Positions 25,047-38,176 are shown, numbered from the stretch's first letter. The stretch is DNA of 64,000 nucleotides from Liolophura sinensis (GCF_032854445.1 NC_088299.1:18967608-19031607); one strand, 5' to 3'. Notes: generated by a model from the letters alone, not told the origin. Numbers and translations are program-made.

Positions 25047-26005
25047 CCAATTCGAGATAGAGTCGTGCATCCGCGCAGCCTAACATCACATTACCTTTGT
25101 TGTGTCTCGGACTTCAGACTTCGTGGCTATTAGCCAATCGTAGCTACATCTTCACAACCGCGTGGTCATTTTAACGGGACTTTGCTATACTATATAACAC
25201 TCCGTGATCAGCGCACGGTTCCACAGTATTTAGAACGTTTCAAAACTTGCACAACAACGAAAAAGAGGTAACGACTTGGATAGGAATGTTGCGACTGCTT
25301 ACAGTCTTGTTTCACCCAAAGAAGAAATCAACAAAACCTGTGAGGATGTCTTTCAAAGAGAGGCGACAACAATGAATTGATGATAATTATCCCTGCCTAA
25401 CAACACCTGTCACACAGGTTAGTTTATTGTTTATTCTTGATTGTTTCTCAGCACTATGCACACAGATCAACAACTAGCCCCCTACTGTGTGATTTAAGGC
25501 AAGTTGAAATAGGCCACGTTATTCTTCCTACGCAGTATAATAAGGACTGAATGACAGAACAAAAAGAATAACGAAAAAGAAGGAATTTCTGCCGTAGGAA
25601 ATTCGCACTGCCTTGCAATCAACCTTGATACACATAATTTGCCTTCACACTGGAAAATCTGCTAGCCCTTTTCCGATTAACCTTCCACTGAGGCAGCATT
25701 TGTACTTCGGAAATGAAAATGACATACTCCACAGAAATAGCACTTTGATGAGAACAAATTCATGCTGAAAAGGGATTAAAGCTCCAAGCAAACAACGGGA
25801 AGGTCTGAATATATATATATATCACATGACTGGTTCTCCCTCAAATAATCCTCAAGAACACACTATCCAAGATCAGTCATGGCCATTCTCATCTCCAGGT
25901 ACAACCTTCGTATTTGTAAAGTACACTGCAGTTAGTCCTTCTTAGTTTTTTCCAAGCCTTTCGTAAAACAGTGCTTTTGTTTTTTTTTTGTCATGTGGTT
26001 TATTA
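25047..26005. other. No feature recognised
   Basis: AT-rich sequence downstream of the CTLD pseudogene, with a short (TA)n at about 25810. Nothing else seen. Confidence 0.5.
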
Positions 26006-26290
26006 TCACTTGATTTGAATGTGAGAACCTTTAAGGATCATAGCCACATCCGAGATTATCAACGAGGCGAGTACTGAGACGATCGCGGCCATCGCCACAG
26101 AACCGTGGCTGCCGAAGATACCCCAACATCGCGACGTGTCTTTGTAGAAAACATAGCCGTCTTTTGCCGGCGGATGACTGGCACTTCCGAGTCCAGAAGA
26201 TGATCTACGCCAGGGTTAATGGGATTCAGTTGCCCCGAAACCAGAGCCCCTGGAGGAAACCACCGCCCTACGTCAGGTACCTGACAAACC
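26006..26290 (-). pseudogene. CTLD pseudogene, last exon (juxtamembrane and membrane part only)
   Basis: It reads SEVPVIRRQKTAMFSTKTRR then DVGVSSA, aligning with AGVPDIVRAKYTAKYSTKTR and DERVSSA of the intact protein. One missing base near 26103 shifts the frame just before the membrane segment, which continues as GSVAMAAIVSVLASLIISDV and ends at a stop near 26006. The repeat-coding part has no counterpart. The acceptor is uncertain. Confidence 0.78.
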
Positions 26291-27652
26291 ACCTGATTTA
26301 AAGCCATAACCTGTCTTGGCATTTTTAAAATTAATAAATCGGATAAACAATGGCGCTAGTCCATATTTCTATCTAAATATAGACATGTTCCCCAGGGCAA
26401 GGGTGCAGGTTGACCAGGATGCTTTGTTTTCTGGCCTTCGTCTTTAACACAACATCATCATTTCTTTCAGTCTGTGCTGTGGTGAATGATCTATCCAAGC
26501 ATCACTAGCGTGTAGTGATATGAAACATGCGAGTTCAAACCAGGATTCGGAAGCCGGTCATATAGTGACTGGCAATGCGTGGCATGTTTTGGTTCCTCTG
26601 CACGACAATGGCCTTTGTGAGAAAAGAATAAATCTCCGCTGGCTACAGCATTAAGCCCAATATATACATGAATAGATCTCGGCAGATTTCTGTATTGATA
26701 CTACCAGGAATAAAAAGTATAGTATCAACTGCATATGAAACAATTTTAGATTGGAATGGTACTAGGAAGGTCATAAACGTATAAAATGAACATCACAGGG
26801 AACAGCATGTAGCACAGTCACAGTCTGAGAAGAAGAGTTCTCAACCCGCACTCTTTTAACATTGACTATTTTTGTTCTCTCAGACTGATAGTTAAAATAA
26901 AAACAATCAGAATCCACTCGAAACCCACCAAAGCTGCAAAGCAGTATCTTATTATCAAAAGTGTCAAAAGGTGTTTTTGAGATTATTTTTTGATTAACGG
27001 GTTGATTGCTTGACTGATTGCTGTTAAACGCCATGACTGGTAACTTTTTGACATAAAGCTGAGCAGAAACAGCCAAACGTGGACATTCTGAGAAATCATT
27101 CGCTTTGGCCTTGTCATTGAACTAGCTTTCCAGAGTTTCGACCTCGAAATTCTGTCGTTGGATGTTAAAAAGGTCCTACTGTATCACGTGACCCGTGAAA
27201 ACTGTTAGACAGTTAGAGAGCATTGAGAGGTTTTAGAGCATTGAGCAAAAGAACGTTTGTGGACTTTTCTGTTTTCTAATTTCTAAAGGACAAAGGTGTC
27301 ATTTGTTTTTACCTTCAACAAAGAGTTTGAACTAGATATTATTTTCGACCATTAGCGAAGTCTTTCCGATTGATATTCAGAGTAAGCAACTGTCTTGTCT
27401 TATTTAAGAACCAAAAACGCCGACTCCACGATCTGTGCATTCTCCAAGCACTGGCAGAGTCCAACACATCAGCTCTATAATTCAGTTCAAACACGACAGT
27501 AAGTGACAGAAACAGAAATAAATGACAGCCATCACGCTTCTAAAACATTCGAGTAGTAAAGGCTGTTGTTTATCGATCGAGTGGTTACCATGTGCCCGGT
27601 TCAGGTTATTGTTAGGAAATAACACCGGGCACAGGTTATGATAGGGATTTAC

Positions 27653-27851
27653 CAGGGATCTGACATAGGAAGGGCAGCACAATTTATCCGAAACCACAAC
27701 CATGGGTTTCTTTCTATCTTTACGCACTTCAAAGCTTCCGATTCAGGGGCTGTATTTCCCGTACGCCAGTTGACCCACCTCACAACGGCGCCATCTATAA
27801 TCGTTGGTGTTGATCCTGTCAGCACCGATCGACGCATCCTTTCCACCTTCC
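27653..27851 (-). pseudogene. CTLD pseudogene, exon 3 with frameshifts
   Basis: It opens like the intact exon (EGGKDASIGADRINTNDYRW). The frame then shifts near 27780-27793, where fewer bases separate the two Trp codons, and continues as VVRWVNWRTGNTAPE. A second shift near 27670-27690 is needed to reach PFLCQIP before the donor gtaaat. The length is 199 bp against 206. Confidence 0.82.
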
Positions 27852-30596
27852 CTTGTGTACACAATACAGAGGAGGCACGGTATCAATGTAAGAACCACTG
27901 TGTGCTTGCGACAAGATCAGAGAAATTAGTCGTTAATACAGCAAATATAGATACACTTTTTTACAACCTTTAAAAACACTAGGCCAAATGCTAAAGTGTA
28001 TCGATTCTGTTATAAAGCGCAGCTGTTTATCTGTGTGGTGTCGCATAACCGTGATATCGCAATTGAAACAAAATCGCAAGCGACAATATGTTGGCAGCTT
28101 AGCCTTGTGAGTTCTCAGTTTTAGCCAATTATGGGTGAGGTATTTCTATAGCCCGAGACCACGTTTCCTCTGTGACGTCACGCTGTAACCTTTTTTACGT
28201 ATAGAATGTAGGAGCAACAGCGTGTTTCCGGATTCTCAAACATGACGTAGCTCAAGACCTCGTAAGGATTCCAGGTTTAAACATGATTTACACAGTTATT
28301 ACCAAATGCGCTAAAAAATAACGTTGTAGCCTGTTACATACAGGACTGTTTAGACCATTCATTCGGCACAAGTACGATTACTATAAGACAGAAACCCCAT
28401 TCTGTTTGGTTAAATTTCCACTGCCATTTCCATATCATGGCCTCTGGAAGGAAAAACTACAGGGATATTTCTTGAAAATACCACAAGGTTGAAACTGTAG
28501 AAATAAGACTTCGTAAGTAAGAGAACGGAGTAAAATATATCGAGGATTTTTTATACTTACATGTAAAATGCGTCGTTCTTGAGTTGTTAATGAAAAATGG
28601 TTTTCGTCATTGAGATGTAAGGTTAATACTGAAATGAAACTGTAGGTTTTTTCTATCATTGTAAATTCTTATCGTTCTGTAGAATACCAAAAACAAATTG
28701 CGCTGAGCATCTGACCCGTGGTCTCACCAAAACGGAAGTTGACAGCAACGTGAAAAGTGTTGGAGTCATGAGTCAGTAAGGAAGTCATCAATACAAAGAG
28801 GGTGTATGTCCCCTGGTCAGGGAAAGGGGTGGTTGGGGGTTGCTGGATGTGTTGATCTCTGACCTCTGTCTGCTTTATTCAACTCATTACTCTGACTTTC
28901 ATTATATAAGTAAATACTCTTGAATACGGAGACCTTTTTTACCATGACACTTTTCACAGAACATAGGTGCTTAACCCTGAATGAAATTGTATTACCGCAG
29001 CAGAGAATCAGCGCTCAACATTAGATGCATATATTTAAGAGTTTAAACTGAACTAAAATGTTTACCGAAATTGTACTACAAAACGGCTCCCTGTTCGCCA
29101 ACAGTGTACTAACTAATAAGACAGCCGTCAGTTTGATGGGTGACTCAAAACACCAGAGCAATTGTAAATTTTGGTGAGAGACTGACAAAATTATAGTGAT
29201 GAGCTCAATGTGTAGGCTCATGGACTTTGAGTTATAGCACATAATTCTATTTTGTATTGCGGATTTGGTATCATGTTTTTTTGTCTTGGGTTATTTCTGT
29301 TTGTAACATCATATTTCAGGAGAGATAGTCCATGGGCCAAGGCACAAAATTTCACGTAATGGTACCACTCAGAATGGCCGAATCTCCTTTCTGTTTTTAA
29401 GTTGGTACATGTCTTTAGTTCATGTTTTGATATGATAGCCCTGGTAGATGGGTAGATTTGCTTGGTTTATGGCCCCTTCAATAAACATACTTATTGTTCA
29501 CTGTGCTAACTCATATATTGCTAACAGTCATATAATAACAGCGCTATTTGACTCCCCCCCTCGCCAATCAACTAAAAAAACAGAGTGTTTACCTTTAGGA
29601 ACACTTCCTTTACTAATTCAAGCTAACCCTCTCAAACGTAATGGTAGATTTGCTGATGAAAGGTGACATTTTGGCCCTCGCTGGGTTGGGAGAGGGGTGG
29701 GGGAGAGGGGTGAGCTAGAGGGTCGAGAAGGACTGCATCAGCGGTTTTCTTTGCAGCCAGAAAACGACAGAAGACATAAAGCTTATGTTTTGTAACATTC
29801 TGGGGCATTCTATCGTGATTGTGTTACCAATTAACTGTTGACTTCAGGTCTAAATATCCAAATGGTAAAATCCAAATGACACACAGCAGGGGCCTTTCCA
29901 TGACACCGAACACCAAAGGAAACTGCAAGACTTTTTATTCTTTCAGACTGTCATTCACACTCTCATTTATCTGTCAGCGGGTGCCATGGATGTTTAATCA
30001 ACATCTAGCTCCTTATTTTGATGTCTTAATTGCATGGTGGCTCTAATTACGGGGCCCTGGGTATTGGCAGTCATTGGTTTTTTGTATGGTCAAGCTGTCT
30101 GGATAAAGGGGATTTCTCTTCTCATCCGAATAACAAGCTAAAGTCACTTTGAAAAATGATTGTTTGTGGACGTTTTGACCTTGATGTCATTGTTATTTTA
30201 GAAGAAGAACATTCCTTTTAAAAAGAGTTTTTCATTGTACGTTTTCATTAACTCCTGTGTGTTTCCTTTCCTCCCCTGCACTTCTGGAAGAATAAATCAA
30301 TGATTATGGATTAACACCACTATTTCTGGAGGAAGACTTCTCTTTACGTACAATCTAAGGCTTGTAATGCACGACTGTAGCATCGAGGTCCGTCTTGTGT
30401 CGGGCAAAGATTCTTTAATCAAGTTTTTGGATTACTGTCCTAAGTCTGTTACCATCTGCACCAAGCTAAGCAAACTGGATTGGAGGCTCGTTTGTTTTCG
30501 TCCATTAGAGAACAACTGCATCTGCATGATAATCCTTGAGACACATTTGCTTTACTGCCGAGAGGGAGTGCGCGTGCAGTTTCCTCTCCAACAAAA

Positions 30597-31117
30597 TCTT
30601 GTGATCTATCATCTTGTGATCTATCACTTTGTGATCTATCATCTTGAGATCTATCATCTTGTGATCTATCATCTTGTGATCTATCATCTTGAGATCTATC
30701 ATCTTGTGATCTATCATCTTGAGATCTATCATTTGGTGATCTATCATTTTGTGATCTATCATCTTGAGATCTATCATCTTGAGATCTATCATCTTGTGGT
30801 CTATCATCTTGTGATCTATCATCTTGTGATCTATCATCTTGAGATCTATCATCTTAAGATCTATCATCTTGAGATCTATCATCTTGTGATCTATCATCTT
30901 GTGATCTATCATCTTGTGGTCTATCATCTTGTGATCTATCATCTTGAGATCTATCATCTTGAGATCTATCATCTTGTGATCTATCATCTTGAGATCTATC
31001 ATCTTGTGGTCTATCATCTTGTGATCTATCATCCTGAGATCTATCATCTTGAGATCTATCATCTTGTGATCTATCATCTTGAGATCTATCATCTTGAGAT
31101 CTATCATCTTGTGATCG
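30597..31117. repeat. 15-bp minisatellite x 35 inside the unclassified repeat
   Basis: Unit gatctatcatcttga or gatctatcatcttgt. A length divisible by three gives long open frames on both strands (VIYHL on plus, KMIDH and RSQDD on minus). The sister repeat near 55,330 has the motif only once. Confidence 0.95.
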
Positions 31118-31164
31118 ATCAAATTTTGAATGAAACGTTCTGGAAGTAGTTGATGTATCCCTAG

Positions 31165-31176
31165 AAAATCTATATA

Positions 31177-31228
<52 letters not shown>

Positions 31229-31230
31229 TC
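31165..31230. repeat. (AAT)n microsatellite
   Basis: About 19 AAT units mark the junction between copy 1 of the unclassified repeat and the truncated LINE end. Confidence 0.95.
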
Positions 31231-31389
31231 TATCGAAAGATTCTTGGTCAATTAACAAAAAATAAATCAACATGTAGTTAATAAAATTAGATATATAAAT
31301 ACAATTAGTAAATAAGTAAATGCTGAGAGGAATGGAGTTCTGTAAGGAAACAATATTTATAAGATAGAGTACTTGTTAGAATTAATTTT

Positions 31390-34300
31390 CAGTTTTGTTT
31401 TTTGGGCCACCCTTATGTAGAGGCATGACTTTTGTTGTCTTCCATAATTCTGGAAATGTACTACTCACGAGGCACTTGTTGAGAACTGATGTGAACGATC
31501 TGGCAACAAAGGGTGTTGCAGAATTTAGAAACCTGGCATTTATATCGTCCAGGTCCGTGGACTTATTCTTATCAAAATTTAGGAGGTATTGTTAGACAAA
31601 TTCACATAAGATATTCGGTATAGAGAAATAAGTAGCATGTGGAGCTTTCTCATCAATAGAGAAATACGGGTCATGTGGAACTTTCTCGTCAGTAGAGAAA
31701 TAAGTATCATGTGGAGCTTTCTCGTCAGTAGAGAAATAAGTATCATGTGGAGCTTTTTCGTCAGTAGAGAAATAAGTATCATGAGGAACTTTCTCGTAGA
31801 GAAATAAATATCACGTGGAACTTTCTCGTCGGTGGAGAAATAAGCATCATGTGGAACTTTCTCGTAGAGAAATAAATATCACGTGGAACTTTCTAGTCAA
31901 CACAGAAATAATTATCACGTGGAATTTTCTAGTCAACAGAGAAATAAGTATCACGTGGAACTTTCTAGTCAACAGAGAAATAAGCATCATGTGGAACTTT
32001 GTGATGGAGAAATAAATATCACGTGTAACTTTCTCGCCAGTTGAGTAATAAGCATCATGTGGAACTTTCTCGTAGAGAAATAAATATCATATGGAACTTT
32101 CTCGTCAGTGGAGAAATAAGCATCATGTGGAACTTTCTCGTCAGTAGAGAAATAAGTATCATGTGGAGCTTTCTCGTCAGTAGAGAAACAAGTATCACGT
32201 GGAACTTTCTCGTCAGTACAGAAATATGTATCATGTGGAGCTTTCTGATCAGTAGAGAAATAAGTATCATGTGCAACTTTCTGGTGAACAGTGAAATAAG
32301 TACCAACTGGAAATTTCTCGTTAGTGAAGAAATAAGTATTACGTGGAAGTTTCTCGTCAATATGTATATTAAGTCTTTCACAATGAGGAAGATATTTCTT
32401 GTTTCGGGTGGCGATTGGACTGAACAACATGGGTGAAAGACTCATTGAAGGCTTGGCTGATTTTGGAAGTGTCATCCTTATCAGACAGAAATTCTGGTTG
32501 TTTTGTTCAGTTTTGGATTTAAGTTTCGTAAAATTTTCGAAATACTGTAAAGGGAAAACGTATTGTCTTTCAGGTCGGTTGAGAATTTTTGTTTCCGGGA
32601 TTTGTCAATTGTCCCAGTCACCTTGTTTTTCAAGTGCATAATAACTGATTTCGTCACCTTTGCTTTGGTACATGTCCCGCTTATGCATTGAGTTAAGTAT
32701 GTCCTCAGTAAGCCAGGATGGCTTTGACGGGTATTTGACTTGCCTAGTTCTCAGAGCAGCATGCTTATCAAGGACACCTTGAAAGAGACCTAACCACTTG
32801 TTTGTTTAAAATGTATGCCAACATTTAAAATGTATTTAACACTTTCTAAGGTGGCATTAATAAGGTCTGCATGAAGGAGAGATTCATCAAAGTGCTTACA
32901 TCTTCGGTGTTTTCATCATGAATTATCATGTTTTTTGCTGTTTTTAATTTCGGATTTCAAAGTGAAGCAAATTCGAAAATGGTCACTAATGGAAAGAGAA
33001 GGAACCTCAACAGATATAATGTTGTCAGTCCAGGTAACATAGATATGATCAATTAAAGTTGATGTTGATCTTGTAATTCTGGTTGGGGACTTAGCTACTT
33101 GTGTAAGATTATATCAGTCAATCACGCTGCTCCATTTATGATGTGAAGTGTTACATACATGTAGATCAATATTGAAATCCCCCAGAATAACGCGCTTGTG
33201 CTGTAGCCTTTTCTAGGTTCAAATCCAACTCATGAATCCATGTCGAAAGTGAATTTGGTGGTCTATTTGTGAAACATGTTAAAAATGGTTTTGACTTGGC
33301 AGGCTGAATTTCAAGCCAGGTCATTTCATTTTCTGCACGTCTATCGTAAGGCAGACCATTTGCTGTATACATTACTATACCTCCTCCACCTTTGCTGACT
33401 TTATCTTTATGTTCACAGGTAAAATCGTTGATAAGGAAACTTTTGTTTAAATTTAATTCAACGGTATTGTGAAATTTCAGGAAGGTGACATTATATTGGA
33501 TACATTTAAGTCATTCTCAACATGTGATAAAACAATAATATAGTGGACAAAGTTAACACTTATGTAGCTTGATTGGCACATCTAAGATAGGCATGTTGAA
33601 ACGGTGTGTAATTACACTACAGTGACGCTTCATTACTTGCTGATATATAGGCCGAGGAAGAATATACATTCTTACGTGTGCTAATAACATCTCTGATTCG
33701 TGATGCAGAATAGTTTTCACAGCTAGAACAGTCAAGGCTGTTATCGGCACCCTTGATAATCACTTTGCATGTCCTATTGAGCACAGTTTCAGCGTTTACG
33801 TCGCAGTTGATAACATTTCATACATTGAATCGGGTGCTTGTGTCGGCACGATGCTTCCAGATGCCAAGGTTCACCACAATGGTAGGATCGTTTATTGAAC
33901 CTTGTAGTTGACACATTCCTGGCCGTTTTGTTGCGGAATATAAACGCATGGTGGTGAATGCTCCACAGAAGTTTGGCAGTAACCTTCTTGCTTAAATGGA
34001 GGCCGTAAGGTACTAGAAATTCCCTGTTCACTTTGATATTTCGAAGGCGAAACACTTTCCCATTGACAACAAATGAGAGATTGTGCTGTTCTGAGAGAGT
34101 GAGCAGATTATTGTTCATGACAGAGATCTTCCTATCAGTAGAGGAAGAACCCGTACGAGGCAGAAGGCAAGATACAATAATCTCACTTTCTGGTGAGCCT
34201 TCATGTATGTGGTTCATCATGTCATCGTAATCAGAGACTATTTCCTCTGGAGTTGTATCTGTCTGGCCGTCATTTGTTCGGACCTGAAGAATGATTCTTT

Positions 34301-35230
34301 TGAATTTTTTTCACATCAGTGCTCATCAATTTTCTCTTCACACCTTGACTTTTGACACTGACAGCCATCGCTTGGATTCCTGGTGCAAGGCGTTTCGTAT
34401 TTATTACACCCTGAATGATTGAGATCCCAACGAGTAGCTGCTTGGTTAGGCCGGGTCCGCCAGGTCATTGTTTGAGTTCTCCTAACCTTGCTGTGGTGGA
34501 AGACAGCTTGGGTATTGGGTAAAAACCACTCTTTCTTGACCACTGGTGGTCTTGCATGTAAGCTCATTGATCACTGGAATATTGTGCTGTTGATTCATCT
34601 TTGTTGAGCTTGAGCCCTTTTGTGTATCAGCTTCTGTTTTGTCATGTTCGTTTGCTTTGTTGTCATATTCTTTTGTAACTGGCTTATCTTTCTGTAGAGT
34701 GTCTCTTTGTTCTTGGACTTGTCTGTTTAGTCTCCGGACTTTGCATTCTAAACGCTTCGTAAAACAAAGTTTGCATGAGCAATTTCCTTCTGGTTTCGTA
34801 CACATGCTTGCTGGTTGACACAATCGTAGGTCGACAGAGGTGTTGAGGTACACGAGGCTTGCTGGTCCCACATTGGAACTGTTTTGTTATGGAGTGGTAA
34901 GTGTGGTCATGGCACTGTTGGTGTATGTCCGAGTATTTCTTATCATGGTTGAGGAGTTAGGGGTGTGAGGACACCACACCTGTTTACATTCAGTCTCGTG
35001 AAGTCTTAGGTCTTCAGGGAGAAATTTCCAGAAGCTTGGACCATTAGAATCACTCCTGTTCTCAATGGCAGCTATGTGGGAAATTTTTGAAGTCCAGTAA
35101 CAGGGCACTTTTTCACCAGCTGGCTGGAGGTAACTGGAGCCTAGCAAAGTGAGAACAGTAACATTTAGGTGTTCATAAATCCTACAGCATGAGAAGTTCA
35201 TCTCTTACATTTATAGGACTTTTGCCTAGA
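31390..35230 (-). mobile_element. CR1-like non-LTR retrotransposon, decayed and 3'-truncated
   Basis: Read on the minus strand, pieces appear in LINE order. Coiled-coil-like and Cys-rich ORF1 sequence lies at about 34870-34320. An SGNH-esterase-like segment (IIVSCLLPRTGSSS ... YGLHLSKKVTAKLL) lies at about 34200-33960. Cys/His clusters follow at about 33890-33800. Then comes an endonuclease (KGGGGIVMYTANGLPYDRRA, LTCFTNRPPNS, LIDHIYVTW, ISDHFRICF; 33420-32920). The first 70 residues of reverse transcriptase come last (FDKNKSTDLDDINARFLNSA, FPELWKTTKVMPLHKGG; 31600-31390). An esterase-bearing ORF1 is known from the CR1 group. Several frames are broken. The RT palm is missing because the element stops near an (AAT)n tract, an unusual 3' truncation. 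Confidence 0.85.
31615..32390 (-). repeat. 36-bp minisatellite x 22 within the LINE
   Basis: On the minus strand the unit encodes EKAPHDTYFSTD-type 12-residue repeats between the endonuclease and RT parts of the LINE. Several units are shortened and break the frame. Confidence 0.9.
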
Positions 35231-36416
35231 GCATGTGCATTGTGAATTTTACACTGGTGGCCATCTTGTCTTGTCTGTCTTTAGCGTCTTTGGTTTAAGG
35301 TCGACAAGTGACAACTACAGGTTAATCACAAGCACCTAGTACAGTCAGATAGTACAACCAAGTCTTTGTCATGTTGAAAATACTACTGAACCAGTCAGTC
35401 ATGTTTAAATTTGTTCGCGTTCAAGTTCTGTTGCCTGATGCCCACCGCTCGTTGAAGACTGTTCCAGGAACTTGATCTTTTCACGATGTCAATGATTCAA
35501 AGTCATCATCAAAACAATGAATGATCCCTGACTGCTTCATTTGCATAGTAGTGTCTTCATAAACAATTGATATGTGCAATAAGACATAATTTGTTTTAGG
35601 GTTTATTCAGTTAATGCATTTATGGCTGTAGGCAAGTATGTCTGTGCATTTTAATGAAGTTTAGCAGTCTGCATCTGTCAATTGGCTAAAACCTTTTGTG
35701 ACATCGCTGTTAACAATATTTTCAAAAAACGCCACTCGAGTGTCAAAGTAGACATTTGGACTCCCCAATGTGTAAAAATTAGAACTTAATCTTACTGTTT
35801 GTCGGAACTTTCAATTGCCGGTATTTTTGATGGAATGTCAAAAAATCTGATCAAAAGTTTGCTCTGATATTGTAATTTTCAGCGTCCTATGTCACAGGTA
35901 AGGTGACAAAGGGTGTGAATCAAAAATATACACAGCTTAATAAATTGTGGCAAATAAATTGTTGATAAACCTTTATCAACCCAACTGAAAACCGTTGCAA
36001 ATCTCACATGTAAATGTACCGGTCAACTGAATATTGACCTAATAGAGTACATAAAATATAGACAAATTGTGGATTGCTAATTTTGGGGGGATTCATAAAC
36101 AATACAAACCACCCTTTTGAATTGGTTTTATTATATAATTAACTGAGACGTTTTTCTTCCTTTTCCTAACTTGCACAACGCCTTTTAATTTTTTTTTTAT
36201 TTGATCAAAATATGTGGTAAAGTTACAATTTGAGAAACGCCATCATGTCTTAATTAACTTCTCCCGACCCTATAAACATGTTAGTGCCAATTAGTTTTGG
36301 CCACCTCAGATCGTACCAATATCATGTCTGGCCCATGGACTAAGGAAAGAAACCCATATTCTACGGTCCAAACACAATTGCTAATCGGCTTTTTCCCACA
36401 GGAACACGATACTTAC

Positions 36417-36588
36417 TGGTCTAGCATGGTTTCTACGGCACCTTGTACCTGGTAACTGGTCACTGCCAACAAATGACCACCAAACATAGCGCAAGTTTTG
36501 ATGGCCTCGTCATGTTTCTGCCTTGTGCTGAAGTACGCGATACAAATGCCCTCATCGACAGGATGCTGTACTTCACCACCAACACAGC
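36417..36588 (-). pseudogene. CTLD pseudogene, exon 2 (open)
   Basis: This 172-bp segment lies between gttttagcag and gtaagt, is fully open and encodes QHPVDEGICIAYFSTRQKHD and later CAMFGGHLLAVTSYQVQGAV. It is roughly 50% identical to exon 2 of the intact gene. Taken alone it would look functional. Confidence 0.88.
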
Positions 36589-36654
36589 CTGCTAAAACAG
36601 CAAATTACACAATAGTAACGCAAGAGAATGGATGGCTCAATCCCTGCAATAATT

Positions 36655-37690
36655 ATACAGCCATGCCAATGGACGTAGGAAAGCATGTTTATGGGTACTA
36701 TAGTTATACAGCCGTGCCTATGGGCGGAGGGCTAGATGTTCATGGGTACTATAGTTATACAGCCATGCCTATGGGCGGAGGGCTACATGTTCATGGGTAC
36801 TATAATTATACAGCCGTGCCTATGGGCTTAGGACAACATGTCCATGGGTACTATAATTACACAGCCATGCCTATGGGCGGAGGACTACATGCCCATGGGT
36901 ACTATAACTATACAGCCGTGCCTATGGGCGTAGGATTATATGTTCATGTGTACTATAATTATACAGCCATGCCTATGGGCGTAGGACAACATGTTCATGG
37001 GTACTATAATTATACAGCCATGCCTATGGGTGTAGGACAACATGTCCATGGGTACTATAATTACACAGCCATGCCTATGGGCGGAGGACTACATGCCCAT
37101 GGGTACTATAACTATACAGCCGTGCCTATGGGCGTAGGATTATATGTTCATGTGTACTATAATTATACAGCCATGCCTATGGGCGTAGTACTACATGTCC
37201 ATGTGTACTTTGATTATACAGCCATGCCTATGGGCGCAGGGCTACAGTACTACATGTCCATGGGTACTATAATTATACAACCATGCCTATGGGCGTAGGG
37301 CTACATGTTCATGGGTACTATAGTTATACAGCCATGCCTATGGGCGCAGGACAACATGTTCATGGGTACTATAATTATACAGCCATGCCAATGGACGTGG
37401 GACAACATGTCCATGGGTACTATAGTTATACAGCCATGCCTATGGGCGTAGGACAACATGTCCATGGGTACTATAATTATACAGTCGTGCCTATAGGCGT
37501 AGGACAACATGTCCATGGGTACTATAATTATACAGCCATGCGTATGGGCGTAGGACAACATGTCCATGGGTACTATAACTATACAGCCATGCCAATGGGC
37601 GTAGGACTACATGTTCATGGGTACTATAATTATACAGTCGTGCCTATGGGAGGATGACTACACGCCCATGGGTACTATAATTATACAGCC
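36655..37690. repeat. 51-bp minisatellite x 20
   Basis: The unit contains gtactataattatacagcca, tgcctatgggcgtagga and caacatgttcatgg. It is open on plus as GYYNYTAMPMGVGQHVH. It starts about 70 bp beyond the acceptor of the CTLD pseudogene exon 2, inside its intron 1, so the frame is not a gene. Confidence 0.93.
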
Positions 37691-38006
37691 CTCTTAACAC
37701 TTGCTACCGGAGAATATTGTGTGAGTGATTGAGTACTTAGGGTTTACGTTGTACTTAACAATTTTTTAGTCATATTACGGAAGAATATTCATATTTTGTG
37801 TCGAATTACTCAGTAAAGGTTGTAGTGCGAAAAGACATATTTTTTGTTACTTAAAACAAAATTTTAAGTGAAATTTAGTAACATTTACGTTCACTTCACA
37901 GCAAAATGATATATAAGTTGTGAAGAAGTAAGTGTAATGAATAATTAGTATAGTTTATCGCTTACATGTGGTTAAAATACCACACCTCCTAATAAAAATA
38001 CTCTAC

Positions 38007-38098
38007 CCGGTTTCCTCCCACCATAATGCTGGCCACCGTCGTACAAGTGATATAATCTTGAGTACGGGGTAAAACACCAATCAAATAATAAATAAATG
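38007..38098 (+). mobile_element. SINE 3' fragment in CTLD pseudogene intron 1
   Basis: Contains cggtttcctcccaccataat, gctggccaccgtcg, ttgagtacggggtaaaacac and the A-rich tail. Confidence 0.85.
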
Positions 38099-38176
38099 AT
38101 AAAAATATACAATATCGAAGGAAGATATACAATTGTCATTATCATTATTAATAAGGTGTATAGATAGTTGACCTAC

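Larger units (their letters stand above)
29645..36200. mobile_element. Unclassified interspersed repeat, copy 1 (interrupted by the LINE)
   Basis: Blocks at 29645-29770, 30085-31165 and 35306-36200 match 54700-56420 in the same order and orientation. Shared landmarks are ctgggttgggagagggg, actgcatcagcggttttc, gagaacaactgcatctgcat, gtatccctagaaaatct and ccaccgctcgttg. Relative to copy 2 it carries a 0.3-kb insert at 29775-30085, a 15-bp repeat expansion, the LINE insertion (31165-35306) and a deletion of about 0.1 kb near 35740. I recognise no protein in it. Confidence 0.8.

Noticed and set aside
30367-31273. Proteins of (VIYHL)n, (KMIDH)n and (RSQDD)n
   Set aside because: Both strands of a 15-bp minisatellite are open; the frames stop at its edges.
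36498-37657. Plus-strand 'NYTAMPMG' repeat protein
   Set aside because: It is a 51-bp array lying in the minus-strand CTLD pseudogene. Its non-repeat N-terminal part is the antisense of the pseudogene's exon 2.
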